A stretch of 64,000 bases of DNA. It comes from Iodobacter violaceini. Its GTDB lineage: Bacteria > Pseudomonadota > Gammaproteobacteria > Burkholderiales > Chitinibacteraceae. Position numbers and translations under genes: made by a program. Below the pieces are notes generated by a model that worked only from the letters and a program-made list of their open reading frames with translations, was not told the DNA's origin and searched no databases. Shown here piece after piece: positions 1-9,336 of the stretch. How positions within the stretch are numbered: position 1 is the first letter of the stretch; every line of letters starts with the position of its first letter. The stretch spans positions 372,001-436,000 of the forward strand of contig NZ_JAAOLX010000004.1 in assembly GCF_011601265.1 (NCBI RefSeq), in the 5' to 3' direction.

Positions 1-3
1 CCC

Positions 4-1059
4 ATGACACATGCCATTCTTTTTTATTGCCGCCCCGGTTTCGAAGCCGATGTGGAGGCCGAATTCTCCTTTAAAGCAGATATCCCGGGTAAATGGGAAA
101 CTGGCCAGGGGTTTTGCATCTTTTTGCCTAAGCGCCCCGCCGATTGGGACAAGCTTTACCGCACATTAGAATGTGGCGACTGGGTTTTCCCGCGCCAGAT
201 TATTTTTGTGGCCGAAATGCTTGATTTGCCGCCTAAAGATCGCCTTACGCCTATTCTGACTGCGCTCGATCAGTTACACGAAGCACACAAAGGCCCATGG
301 CGGGATGTATGGATTGAGTATCCTGACACCAACGATGGTAAAGAAATCTCTTCGTTCAGCCGTAAATTTGGTGCGTTGCTCGATGCAAAACTTGCCACCA
401 AAGGTTTAGCCAGCGATGCCAGTGCCAAAGCTCGTCTGCATTTATTTTTTCCAAACTTAGAACGTGTTTATATCGGCTTTACCCGCCCTGATTTTTCTGT
501 GAACTGGCCGCTGGGCATTCCGCGCCTGCGTATGCCAACCGATGCCCCAAGCCGCTCAACCTTAAAGCTGGCCGAAGCGTTTATGATTTTGGTGCCCGAG
601 TCGGCCCAGGTGAAGCCCGGCATGAGCGCCGTAGATTTAGGCGCAGCTCCAGGTGGCTGGACCTGGCAAATGGTCAGCCGTGGCTGCACCAAAATTTTTG
701 CCATTGATAACGGCCCCATGAAAGGCAGTATGGCCATTCACCCCAGCGTAAAACATCTGCGCGAAGATGGCTTCAGATATCGCCCTAAAAGCCCGGTAGA
801 CTGGCTGGTTTGCGATATGGTTGAGCAGCCTGCCCGTATTGCTGCGCTGATTTCAGACTGGCTGGTAAAAGGCCACGCCCGCCAGGCGATTTTTAACTTT
901 AAACTGCCCATGAAAAAACGCTGGAATGAACTGCAGCGCTGCCTTGATATTATTGATGATGCGCTGGATGGTGCAGGTATCCGCTACCAAATTCGCGCCC
1001 GACATCTTTATCACGACCGCGAAGAAGTCACCTGTTATTTAACCAAAATTAAGCGCTGA
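4..1059 (+). CDS. rlmM: 23S rRNA (cytidine-2498-2'-O)-methyltransferase RlmM
   Basis: The 351-residue product matches RlmM throughout. The N-terminus has the family CRPGFE motif (residues 9-14) of the THUMP-like region. A Rossmann-type methyltransferase domain follows, with the S-adenosylmethionine loop DLGAAPGGW near residues 211-219. The C-terminus keeps a lysine-rich [11 protein letters not shown] stretch, typical of FtsJ/RrmJ-like 2'-O-methyltransferases. In known members it methylates C2498 of 23S rRNA in the cytoplasm before ribosome assembly. Length is close to the usual 350-366 residues, so the gene appears complete although it starts three bases into the window. Its promoter lies outside the window. 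Confidence 0.95.
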   Translation: MTHAILFYCRPGFEADVEAEFSFKADIPGKWETGQGFCIFLPKRPADWDKLYRTLECGDWVFPRQIIFVAEMLDLPPKDRLTPILTALDQLHEAHKGPWRDVWIEYPDTNDGKEISSFSRKFGALLDAKLATKGLASDASAKARLHLFFPNLERVYIGFTRPDFSVNWPLGIPRLRMPTDAPSRSTLKLAEAFMILVPESAQVKPGMSAVDLGAAPGGWTWQMVSRGCTKIFAIDNGPMKGSMAIHPSVKHLREDGFRYRPKSPVDWLVCDMVEQPARIAALISDWLVKGHARQAIFNFKLPMKKRWNELQRCLDIIDDALDGAGIRYQIRARHLYHDREEVTCYLTKIKR

Positions 1060-1160
1060 TTATTGCATTGCGTGAGGGGCAGCCACACCCCTTGCGCAAA
1101 ATCCGTCTATTTTTAAAGAGAGTTGGTCCATTGTTCATCACTAAGCAACAGGGGTATCGC

Positions 1161-1586
1161 ATGTTTAAAGAATTCAAAGAATTTGCAATGCGCGGTAATG
1201 TGATCGACCTGGCCGTCGGTATTATCATTGGTGCGGCATTCGGTAAGATTGTTGATTCACTGGTAAAAGACATCATCATGCCGCCTATTGCCATGCTCAT
1301 GGGCAAGGTGGATTTTGCTAATTTGTATTTTTTATTATCCGAAGGTAAAACCCCTGCGCCTTACGCCACCTTAGATGCGGCTCAAAAAGCCGGAGCAGTC
1401 ACATTAAACTACGGTGTATTTATTAATGTGCTGATCAGCTTTGTTATCGTGACCTTTGCCGTGTTCCTCGTGATTAAAGGCCTGAACAAACTGAAGCGTG
1501 AAGAAGCAAGCGCGCCTGCCGCACCTGCTGCTACACCTGAAGATATCGAGCTATTGCGCGAGATTCGTGATTTACTTAAAAAATAA
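1161..1586 (+). CDS. mscL: Large-conductance mechanosensitive channel MscL
   Basis: This 141-residue inner-membrane channel opens under membrane tension to release solutes on osmotic downshock. The start [20 protein letters not shown] is the family N-terminus, so the ATG at 1161 is chosen over an in-frame upstream start at 1068 that would add an unrelated 31-residue leader. The first transmembrane helix (about residues 14-45, rich in Gly/Ala/Val) and the second (about 75-100) are evident. The C-terminal cytoplasmic helix is charged and ends [12 protein letters not shown] strong hairpin terminator follows the stop codon. It is probably monocistronic. Confidence 0.95.
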   Translation: MFKEFKEFAMRGNVIDLAVGIIIGAAFGKIVDSLVKDIIMPPIAMLMGKVDFANLYFLLSEGKTPAPYATLDAAQKAGAVTLNYGVFINVLISFVIVTFAVFLVIKGLNKLKREEASAPAAPAATPEDIELLREIRDLLKK

Positions 1587-1604
1587 GCACTTACTTTTCA
1601 AATT

Positions 1605-1636
1605 GAAAGCATGGACATTTGTCCATGCTTTCATTG
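1605..1636 (+). terminator. Hairpin terminator after mscL
   Basis: GAAAGCATGGACA (1605-1617) pairs perfectly with TGTCCATGCTTTC (1620-1632) across a 2-nt loop, 19 bases after the mscL stop. A T-rich stretch follows. It sits between convergent mscL and the diguanylate cyclase gene, so it may serve both. Confidence 0.8.
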
Positions 1637-1647
1637 CTTTTTCATCC

Positions 1648-3831
1648 TTAGCCGCTTTTCACCCGTGCCTCCTGCAAGATCGCCACATCGGGCTTATTAG
1701 GCAAAGCGGTTTCTGCTTTCTGCAGGCTGGCTACAGATAAATCCACAGCATGAACAGGCAAATCTGCCCCTTTGCCTGCAATACACACTTTATTTCTGCC
1801 CGTCCGCTTAGCCTCTAATAAAGCCATGTCTGCAATATGAACTAACTCGCTAAAATCAACCGGCCCAAAAGCTGCAGCCAGCCCAAAACTCGCCGTAAAC
1901 ACAGGCAAACCCGCCACAGCAATCCGCCCTTCCAGCGCGGCCCTTACACGCTCAAGACCACATAAGCCGCCTGCCTCATCAGTGTTTGGAAACACCACCA
2001 CAAATTCTTCACCACCAAATCGCCCCACCAGATCCCCCGGGCGCAAAGCTTCTTTCATTACACGGGCAAATAACCGCAAAGCCCGGTCGCCCGTATCATG
2101 CCCGTGGCTGTCATTTAAGCGCTTAAAGTGATCAATATCTGCAAAAGCAATACACGCAGGCTCGGGCATCACCAGCACTCTGGCCGCCTGATTTTCTAAA
2201 CTGCGGCGGTTAAGCAATCCTGTAAGCGGATCAGTGCGGGCTTGCAGCTGTGATTCGCTCATCACCCGCAACACGCCTAAACGCATCCCCGCATGCGCTG
2301 CAATGGCTGTTGCCCTGAGCATTTCGTCTTCATCCGGCAAATGCCGCGCAGGGCCAACAATATGCATAATGCCAACGGCCTGCCCTATGCTGGTCAGCGG
2401 AATACACACGGCCGAGCACTCGCCTCCCGCTCTGCCGCGCATATAGCGGCATACATCCAAAGCGCTGGCATCTTCAAATTTCTGTACCTGCCCGCGGCGA
2501 AAAGCCAGACATTGCACGGGCGATTTAACCCCGCAGCCAGACTCTGCCGAATAATTTTCACTGCGGGACATCACAGATAAATGCGCAGTACTGGAATCGG
2601 ACATCAGCAGCGCCGTCGATCTCTGAGGCAGACCCAGCTCAATGGCTTCAGAAACGATTCCGGCGGCATCACTGTCGTTTTCGGCCAGCTCCAGCGCGCG
2701 ATGCACCTCAGATGTAAAATCCTGCAATGCGGCATCCCGGATCAGGGCCTGCTCACGCTGCAGGGTAATTCTCTGAAACCGCCCGCTCATCATCAACGCC
2801 AGCCATATCACCATGGGAATGGCAATCAGCAGGGAAATCAGCACAATACGGCCCAGCTCTCTTACTGAGGCAAATGCTTCCCCGGTATCCTGCCGGACGA
2901 CCACGCCCCAGCCATAGGCGGCAAAGCCCAGTGCTCCTTTTGAAGAAGAAAAAGCCACCAGCTCTTCATCTCCATGGTTTATCTCTGTAAGTACCCCGTT
3001 ATTACCACTGATCAAGGCCTGCACTGCAGGCGAGCGTTTGGCCAATGCAAGTGAGCCAAAAGGCTCGCCTGCTGAATCACTCAGCACGCGCCCCTGCTTA
3101 TCAACTACTTGTAAATGAACCTGCTTGTAGCCACTTTGATTCAGATGCGCTTTAGCCGAGCTGACAATGGCATCCACTACTCTTTCATAAGAGGCAAAAT
3201 TAGCCCATACGCGCACTATTTTGCCCTGAGCATTAAAAACCGGGGCCGCAAACAACAGGCTGACTTCCGGCTGGCCCAGCGCCTGTGCCAGTAAAGGGTC
3301 TTTTCGGGCATCTGAATAATACGTTTGCCCGGTGCCCAGTGCCCCGGCACTGATTTTTTTAAACCAGTCTGTTTCCGCCACACTCTGGCCCAGCAGTTTT
3401 TCAACTTCAATGCGCCGCCCGTCTCCGCTCACCGTATTACTGGCAACAATCCTGCCCTGCATATCCGCCGCAATCATCAGGTCATAAAAACCATAAGCAC
3501 GGACATAGGCATCTGCAGCCTGTGCAGTGATTCCGGCGGAGCCACGCACATTGGGATTTAATGCAATCATTTGCACATCGCCATAGCGCTCAAACAAATT
3601 CCGATCGATTTTATCGATGATGGCATCGGCTTGTGCCGCCAGATAAACGCCTGTCTTTTCTCTGAGGCTTAACTCACTCCGCTGATAGGCCAAACCACCC
3701 GTAAGCAAAAGAGGCAGCAAGCCCAACAACAACAGCCCCCATAAAAGCTGCCTGCTCAGGCGGTGTAGTGCGGTATGCTTCCCGGTAACAACAGTTTTTA
3801 CCTTATGCCCGCTAAACCATGCCGTGCTCAT
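1648..3831 (-). CDS. Membrane diguanylate cyclase (Cache sensor, GAF-like region, GGDEF)
   Basis: This 727-residue protein probably makes cyclic di-GMP from GTP. An N-terminal transmembrane segment (about residues 28-50) is followed by a long periplasmic region that looks like a double Cache domain. A second membrane helix (about 325-347) leads to a cytoplasmic GAF-like region and a C-terminal GGDEF domain. The active-site motif is GGEEF at 606-610. An RPGD inhibitory I-site lies exactly five residues upstream, so product feedback is expected. The start at 3831 is chosen because GGAGGT sits six bases before it; an upstream in-frame ATG at 3876 lacks such a site. The sensed ligand is unknown. 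No EAL domain is present. Confidence 0.9.
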   Translation of the reverse strand: MSTAWFSGHKVKTVVTGKHTALHRLSRQLLWGLLLLGLLPLLLTGGLAYQRSELSLREKTGVYLAAQADAIIDKIDRNLFERYGDVQMIALNPNVRGSAGITAQAADAYVRAYGFYDLMIAADMQGRIVASNTVSGDGRRIEVEKLLGQSVAETDWFKKISAGALGTGQTYYSDARKDPLLAQALGQPEVSLLFAAPVFNAQGKIVRVWANFASYERVVDAIVSSAKAHLNQSGYKQVHLQVVDKQGRVLSDSAGEPFGSLALAKRSPAVQALISGNNGVLTEINHGDEELVAFSSSKGALGFAAYGWGVVVRQDTGEAFASVRELGRIVLISLLIAIPMVIWLALMMSGRFQRITLQREQALIRDAALQDFTSEVHRALELAENDSDAAGIVSEAIELGLPQRSTALLMSDSSTAHLSVMSRSENYSAESGCGVKSPVQCLAFRRGQVQKFEDASALDVCRYMRGRAGGECSAVCIPLTSIGQAVGIMHIVGPARHLPDEDEMLRATAIAAHAGMRLGVLRVMSESQLQARTDPLTGLLNRRSLENQAARVLVMPEPACIAFADIDHFKRLNDSHGHDTGDRALRLFARVMKEALRPGDLVGRFGGEEFVVVFPNTDEAGGLCGLERVRAALEGRIAVAGLPVFTASFGLAAAFGPVDFSELVHIADMALLEAKRTGRNKVCIAGKGADLPVHAVDLSVASLQKAETALPNKPDVAILQEARVKSG

Positions 3832-3996
3832 TAAATACCTCCGGCCTTTATTTCTTACAAAGCTTAAAATACCCAACTAAACTTATTTAATGTAGACCAG
3901 GATAATTAATACATACATCTTACCAAGGCAAATAGAGCGCTCAGCGTACTGGCTGACGGCCTGCCTCATCTTCACAGCTCACGCTACAATAGCGAT

Positions 3997-4704
3997 ATGA
4001 ATAAACCCATCCACTTACGTATCCGCCAATTTATTCTGGAAGGCATACGCGAACGCCGCTTTTTGCCAGGCGCAAAAATCCCCACCGAAGCCGAGCTGGT
4101 TTTGCAATTTGGCGTGTCCAGGATGACCGTCAATAAAGCTGTGCGTGATTTAGCCAGCGAAGGCGTGCTGATCCGCTTTGCAGGGGACGGCACCTATGTG
4201 GCTGAGCGTAAAGCCGAATCGCCGCTGCTCGATATCAATAATATCGCCGAAGAAATTGCCTGTCGCGGGCACCGCTACCGCGCATCAGTAGAGCTGCTGT
4301 GTGCCGGGCCGGCTCAGGATGAAATCGCACTCTGGCTGGGCCTCGTGACTGGCGAAACGCTGTTTCACTCGCTCATTGTGCATTTTGAAAACGATAAAGC
4401 GATCCAGATTGAAGATCGCTATGTCAACCCCGCCTTTGCACCGGATTATCTGCAGCAAGACTTCACCATCGAAACTCCGAACGCTTACCTGATGAAAAGC
4501 TGCCCGCTCACCGATATCGAGCACACAGTAGAAGCCGTGCTTCCCAATGCAGCCGAGCAAGCTTTACTCAATATCGCCGCCACCGAGCCCTGCCTGCGCG
4601 TACTGCGCCGCACCTGGTCGCATAAGCATTTAGTCAGCTTCAGCAGGCTGTTACACCCTGGCAGCAGCTACAAACTGCGCTCGCAGACCAGGGTGAAGAA
4701 GTAA
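3997..4704 (+). CDS. hutC: Histidine utilisation repressor HutC (GntR family, UTRA domain)
   Basis: This 235-residue regulator has an N-terminal GntR winged helix (about residues 5-72, with the segment FGVSRMTVNKAVRDL) and a C-terminal UTRA ligand-binding domain. In characterised relatives HutC represses the hut genes and is released by urocanate. The assignment is supported by hutIGUH lying downstream on the same strand and by a HutC-like palindrome before hutI (7012-7021). The upstream region contains only a weak half-match (ATGTATGTATTA on the minus strand near 3909-3920), so autoregulation is possible but not shown. Confidence 0.88.
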   Translation: MNKPIHLRIRQFILEGIRERRFLPGAKIPTEAELVLQFGVSRMTVNKAVRDLASEGVLIRFAGDGTYVAERKAESPLLDINNIAEEIACRGHRYRASVELLCAGPAQDEIALWLGLVTGETLFHSLIVHFENDKAIQIEDRYVNPAFAPDYLQQDFTIETPNAYLMKSCPLTDIEHTVEAVLPNAAEQALLNIAATEPCLRVLRRTWSHKHLVSFSRLLHPGSSYKLRSQTRVKK

Positions 4705-4990
4705 GCCCTTATCAGAAAACTCAAACCATTCAGCCATCCTGATCCCCAAGCTCAATAAAGCCTTGCCGTTGTTAAGCTAAGGTAAAAAAACGTTGTTTTC
4801 AGCAGGCTGAGCCAACCCCGGCCCTGGCGTCCTCTTGCAGCTAGAAAGCATGTGAAGCAGTCTCTGAAGATAACGCCCATCCTGTTTTCTCAAGGTTTCT
4901 CGTGTAAAAACCTGCGTCATAGATATTGACGCGAGCCAGGCAAGAACACAGATACCAGAGGATGGCAGGAAACCATACCAGGGGGTGCGT

Positions 4991-6799
4991 ATGAAGCAAA
5001 AACGAGTCTGTATGGCTGTTTTATTGTTTAAAACGCTGCTGTTTACCCCACCGGGTGCAGAGGCTGGAGAGCTTGTTTTTGGGAATGTGCGCTCAGGGCT
5101 GGGCGAGGGAATTAAAGTTGATTCAGGCGATGTTCAAATCGAATTGAAGGGTGCTTTAGGAATCAGCACCATTATCAGGGCAGAAAGCCCTGACACCTCC
5201 CTCACCAGTGGCAAGGGCATGTCCACTCACAATGATGGAGATCTGAATTACGAACAGGGCGATGTGGTATCTCAAGTACTGGACGCCTATCTGCAAGCCA
5301 ATCTGTCGGCTGGCAATTATGGGCTGCTGCTCAGTGGCAAAGCATGGTATGACCAAAGCCAGTTAAATAATCCGGTTCCGCACGGGCATGTCAGCAATGA
5401 TTATGCTGCCGGCCCGTTAAATGATTCAGGGTTTGCCACACTCAGCCAGTTTAGCGGTGTTCAGTTGCACGATGCATATGTGTACGGCCACTTTACTGTC
5501 TTTCAAAAAGCACTCGAGCTTCGGGCCGGGCAGCAAGTGATTCCCTGGCGCACGCCCACGACCATCCTGGGCGGTATACAACAAGTCAACGCACTGGATT
5601 TTGCAGGTCTTCGCCGGGGCAACCCGCTGCCAGAAACCATGAGCATCCCCGTTCCCGCACTCTATGCCAAGCTCAGGATAAATGAGCAGCTGTCGCTTGA
5701 CGCCTACTACCAGCTTGATTTTCTACCCAATGCCTACCCCGGCTGCGGAACCTTTTACTCAAGTAACGATTACGCACAGGCTGGCTGCAATAAATTAACC
5801 TTAAACGGAGCCATGCTCAGCGTCTTAAACAATAAGCCCATCTCCACCAACGACCAGCAATCCAGCACCAACGCTCTGGATTATATTGCCCGAACCGCCG
5901 ATCTCATTCCGAACGAAGAACAATTTGGCTTCAGCTTTAATTACAAAATAACGGAGATGTCCTCACTGGGCGTTTTTTACGCCCAATACACCAGCCGTAA
6001 TGCCGTGATTCAGGCAGAACGCAGTGGCCCGGGTGTGTTTCTGCCCAATAAGGCAGAGCCCGTAAGTATCGCAGGGCAATACAGACAGGCCTACCCTGCC
6101 CACCGCCATTTATTTGGGCTCAACCTGAGCCAGAGACTGGAAGGCGGCGCAGGCCTTTACCTGGAATACAGCTATCGCCCCAATCAGCCTTTACCATGGA
6201 ATGGCGCAGATTTTTTGAATGGCATGCTGCTTGGCATTGGCCCCCTGAAACAACTAGCTGGCACAGCGACAGGCTATATTGCACAGGGTTATGATGATTT
6301 TCAGATGAGCCAATGGATAGTAGGCGCAAAATCCCCTTTACCTGCGGCTTGGGGAGCAAATGCTACGCTTGCTGGCGAACTGGGCATACGACACGTCCAT
6401 AACCTGCCTGATCCATACGAGAAGCGCTATGGCCGCGGTGGCTTTGGTATGGCGCCCAGCTCCGCCTTTCCTGCTTGCACTGGCCCGCAGGCCACATGCG
6501 CCGTAGATGGCTTTGTCTCCGCCACGGCCTGGGGCTGGCGGCTAAAATACGAAAATGATGTTCTGCCACAATCCGGCAACTGGGTATTGCGGCCTTCTCT
6601 GTCCTTTGCTTACGATGTAAAAGGCTACTCTGAAGACGGTCAGTTTTCAGAAGGCCGCTACCTGTCTGTGGCCGGCATCAGCGCCATCTTTCAAAAAAAC
6701 CACCAACTGGATTTCCGATACATCAAAACAGGCGGTGGCCTGTATAACCTGCAAAAAGACCGCAGCAGCTTTATGCTCAGTGCACGGACCACCTTTTAA
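4991..6799 (+). CDS. DUF1302-family outer-membrane protein
   Basis: The 602-residue protein has a basic N-terminus and a hydrophobic signal peptide ending near AEA-GEL. The rest is rich in alternating beta-strand patterns and ends in aromatic SARTTF, as beta-barrel proteins do. Its composition and long signal-proximal region match the DUF1302 family, exported proteins often linked to hydrophobic substrate handling. The ATG at 4991 is chosen over an in-frame GTG at 4985 because GGGGG at 4981-4985 then gives a normal spacing. It lies between hutC and hutI on the same strand; whether it belongs to the hut regulon is unknown. It could be a substrate porin for a histidine-related compound, but that is inference. 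Confidence 0.7.
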   Translation: MKQKRVCMAVLLFKTLLFTPPGAEAGELVFGNVRSGLGEGIKVDSGDVQIELKGALGISTIIRAESPDTSLTSGKGMSTHNDGDLNYEQGDVVSQVLDAYLQANLSAGNYGLLLSGKAWYDQSQLNNPVPHGHVSNDYAAGPLNDSGFATLSQFSGVQLHDAYVYGHFTVFQKALELRAGQQVIPWRTPTTILGGIQQVNALDFAGLRRGNPLPETMSIPVPALYAKLRINEQLSLDAYYQLDFLPNAYPGCGTFYSSNDYAQAGCNKLTLNGAMLSVLNNKPISTNDQQSSTNALDYIARTADLIPNEEQFGFSFNYKITEMSSLGVFYAQYTSRNAVIQAERSGPGVFLPNKAEPVSIAGQYRQAYPAHRHLFGLNLSQRLEGGAGLYLEYSYRPNQPLPWNGADFLNGMLLGIGPLKQLAGTATGYIAQGYDDFQMSQWIVGAKSPLPAAWGANATLAGELGIRHVHNLPDPYEKRYGRGGFGMAPSSAFPACTGPQATCAVDGFVSATAWGWRLKYENDVLPQSGNWVLRPSLSFAYDVKGYSEDGQFSEGRYLSVAGISAIFQKNHQLDFRYIKTGGGLYNLQKDRSSFMLSARTTF

Positions 6800-6985
6800 T
6801 CAAATGACAATCATCCACACCGCTTATCTGCCTGCCATTCAGGCAAATAACGTTTTAAATCCCGCCTGCCCGCCCCTGCTGGCAAAGCCGGCCTGACACT
6901 TGCTCTCATCAAATCTGTCTATACAAAAACACCCCGCACCCCTGCCGGCCAGCAGTAAATCAATACTCATCAGACCTTTCCCTGC

Positions 6986-7021
6986 TTGACATCAACAGCA
7001 AAATGCGTAAATGTATATACA
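6986..7021 (+). promoter_or_regulatory. hutI promoter with HutC-type operator
   Basis: TTGACA at 6986-6991 is a consensus -35 box; the -10 match is poor. The perfect palindrome TGTATATACA lies at 7012-7021, overlapping the expected -10/start region. It resembles the TGTATA-N-ACA core bound by HutC in Pseudomonas. Binding there would block transcription of hutIGUH. The palindrome is directly visible; HutC binding is inferred from family knowledge and from hutC 2.3 kb upstream. Confidence 0.65.
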
Positions 7022-7040
7022 ATTACACAGCCTGCTGCCA

Positions 7041-8264
7041 ATGATGACCCACACTACAGAATCGCTTTGGATTAACGCCCGCATTGCTACCCTGTCTACT
7101 GAGCACAATGCTGCTTACGGCGCACTGCATAGTCATGCTTTGTGGATTAAGGGTGAAGAAATCTATGCAATTTTGCCGCAGAACGAGGCACTGGCTGAGT
7201 TTGCGGGCAGAGGTGAAATCATTGATGTGGCGGGGGCCTGGATCACCCCAGGGCTGATCGATTGCCATACCCATCTGGTTTATGGCGGCAACCGTGCGGC
7301 GGAATGGGAAAAGCGCCTGACGGGCGTGCCTTACCAGCAAATTGCCGCAGAAGGCGGTGGCATTGTGTCCACAGTCAATGCCACGCGGGATTTATCGCAG
7401 GCCGACCTTGCGGCACAAAGCCTGCCGCGCCTCCTGGCCCTGATGAATGAAGGCGTGACCACGCTGGAGATTAAATCCGGCTATGGCCTGCGCCTTTATG
7501 ATGAATTAAAACAACTGCGCGTGGCCCGCCAGTTTGCTGAAAACTATCCGGTAGAAATCTCCCCCACTCTGCTTGCAGCCCACGCCCTGCCGCCCGAATT
7601 TGCGGGCCGCAGCGATGAATATATTAATGAAGTCATTTCACGCATCCTGCCTGCCGCCGCCAGCGAAGACCTGGCCGAGGCGGTGGATGTATTCTGTGAA
7701 GGCGTCGGCTTTAGCCCGGCCCAAACCCGCCGTGTATTTGATGCCGCAAAAAAGCACAGCCTGAAAGTAAAAGGCCACGTAGAGCAACTCTCTAATTTGC
7801 ACGGCGCGGCGCTGGTAGCGGAGTTTAATGGCCTTTCTGCTGACCATATCGAGCATCTCGACGATGCAGGCATTGCCGCGATGCGAGCCGCTGGCACGGT
7901 GGCGGTGCTGCTGCCCGGCGCGTTTTACTTTTTGCGCGAAACCCAAAAACCCCCTGTTGCAGCACTACGCGCCGCAGGCGTGCCGATGGCGGTTTCAACC
8001 GACCTCAACCCCGGCACCAGCCCCTTTGCCTCTATCCGTATGGCAATGAACCAGGCCTGTGTGCTGTTTGGCCTCACCCCAGAAGAAGCGTTAGCGGGCA
8101 CCACCCGCCATGCCGCAGCGGCTTTAGGCCGTACCCATACCCATGGCCAGCTGGCAGCGGGCTTTGTGGCCGATTTTCTGGTATGGAATATTGATCACCC
8201 GGCCGAGATTATTTACAGCCTGGGCACACCACTGTTAAAGCAACGGGTATTTAGAGGTCGTTAA
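7041..8264 (+). CDS. hutI: Imidazolonepropionase HutI
   Basis: This amidohydrolase opens the imidazolone ring of 4-imidazolone-5-propionate to N-formimino-L-glutamate, the third step of histidine breakdown. The zinc motif CHTHLVYGG (H76 and H78 from this start) is intact, and later [12 protein letters not shown] and [10 protein letters not shown] segments match the family. Length from 7041 is 407 residues, the normal size. An in-frame start at 7011 is rejected because it lies inside the operator. ATG codons at 7041 and 7044 are both possible and neither has a strong ribosome binding site. It is the first gene of hutIGUH. Confidence 0.95.
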   Translation: MMTHTTESLWINARIATLSTEHNAAYGALHSHALWIKGEEIYAILPQNEALAEFAGRGEIIDVAGAWITPGLIDCHTHLVYGGNRAAEWEKRLTGVPYQQIAAEGGGIVSTVNATRDLSQADLAAQSLPRLLALMNEGVTTLEIKSGYGLRLYDELKQLRVARQFAENYPVEISPTLLAAHALPPEFAGRSDEYINEVISRILPAAASEDLAEAVDVFCEGVGFSPAQTRRVFDAAKKHSLKVKGHVEQLSNLHGAALVAEFNGLSADHIEHLDDAGIAAMRAAGTVAVLLPGAFYFLRETQKPPVAALRAAGVPMAVSTDLNPGTSPFASIRMAMNQACVLFGLTPEEALAGTTRHAAAALGRTHTHGQLAAGFVADFLVWNIDHPAEIIYSLGTPLLKQRVFRGR

Positions 8265-8326
8265 AACGGCTGCGCCCCCCCCCGGGGCACTGAATACTTT
8301 TCTAAAAAATTGAACAGGATAAAACC

Positions 8327-9250
8327 ATGACCGTCTGGACAGGCCGTATTGATGCTGCTGAAGGCGATGCCGCGCGGCGCTGGCATCAGGTCGTGCAGCC
8401 CTTAGCTGCAAATCAGCCTGCGGGCATTGCCCTGCTGGGCTTTGCCTGTGATGAAGGCGTGCGCCGCAATCAGGGACGGGTGGGTGCGGTGGCAGGGCCA
8501 CTGGCTTTGCGTAAAGCGCTGGCGAATCTGGCTTACCACCCCACGCAGCCGCTTTACGATGCAGGGGACGTGGGCTGTGAAGATGGCGATTTAGATGCCG
8601 CGCATCAACGCCTGGCGGCTGCCGTGAGCCAAAACATCCAAGCCGGTCATCTGTCACTGGTACTCGGAGGCGGGCATGAAACGGCTTTCGGCCACTGGCT
8701 GGGCATTGTCAACGCACACCCAAGCCAGCGCATCGGCATTATCAATTTCGACGCGCACTTTGATCTTCGCGAAGCAGATCTAGCGACTTCCGGCACCCCC
8801 TTTGCCCAGATAGCCGCAGCATGCGCCAGGCAGGGCCAGTCATTTAACTATCTCTGCATGGGCGTGGCCGAAACAGCCAATACCCAGGCTCTGTTTGCCA
8901 CAGCAGAACGGCTCAAAGCCACATGGCGGCTCGATACCGAGATGAACCCGTGGCAACTGGCTGAAACCGTGGCGCAGTTACAAACCTTTATTAATGGGGT
9001 CGATCTGCTTTATCTGACCATTGATCTGGACGTGCTGCCTGCTGCGCAGATGCCTGCCGTATCCGCACCCGCCGGCTTTGGCGTGGAGATCAGCGTGATC
9101 GAACACCTGAGCCGCCTGATCGCCGCCAGCGGCAAGCTCGCCGCAGCTGACCTGGTGGAATTTAATCCCGCCTTTGATACCGACAGCCACGGCGCCAAAG
9201 CTGCTGCCAGGCTGGCATGGGCCATTTGCAGAGACTTCAAACCCCGATAG
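8327..9250 (+). CDS. hutG: Formimidoylglutamase HutG (arginase/ureohydrolase family)
   Basis: The 307-residue enzyme hydrolyses N-formimino-L-glutamate to glutamate and formamide. Arginase-fold manganese ligands are visible: GGGHE at 114-118, the later NFDAHFDLR segment, and IDLDVLPA in the C-terminal half. AGGA lies seven bases before the ATG. The gene follows hutI by 62 bases; that spacer contains a run of nine C residues (8275-8283). A single-step ureohydrolase here means the pathway does not need the HutF/deiminase route. Confidence 0.93.
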   Translation: MTVWTGRIDAAEGDAARRWHQVVQPLAANQPAGIALLGFACDEGVRRNQGRVGAVAGPLALRKALANLAYHPTQPLYDAGDVGCEDGDLDAAHQRLAAAVSQNIQAGHLSLVLGGGHETAFGHWLGIVNAHPSQRIGIINFDAHFDLREADLATSGTPFAQIAAACARQGQSFNYLCMGVAETANTQALFATAERLKATWRLDTEMNPWQLAETVAQLQTFINGVDLLYLTIDLDVLPAAQMPAVSAPAGFGVEISVIEHLSRLIAASGKLAAADLVEFNPAFDTDSHGAKAAARLAWAICRDFKPR

Positions 9251-9336
9251 CCCAAGAGTGGGTATTGCCCCCCCCCCCTATTTGATCAAAACCTGAGGAT
9301 GGGCTCAGCCCACCCTACTTTAACCGGAGCCACACC

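Noticed and set aside
1068-1160. Longer start for mscL at 1068
   Set aside because: The added 31 residues are not part of MscL, and the family N-terminus begins at 1161.
3900-3996. Second HutC operator before hutC
   Set aside because: Only a partial match (ATGTATGTATTA on the minus strand) is present; it lacks a symmetric half, so no feature was called.
7011-7040. Longest hutI start at 7011
   Set aside because: It lies in the HutC-like palindrome in the promoter, so it cannot be the translated start of the normal mRNA.
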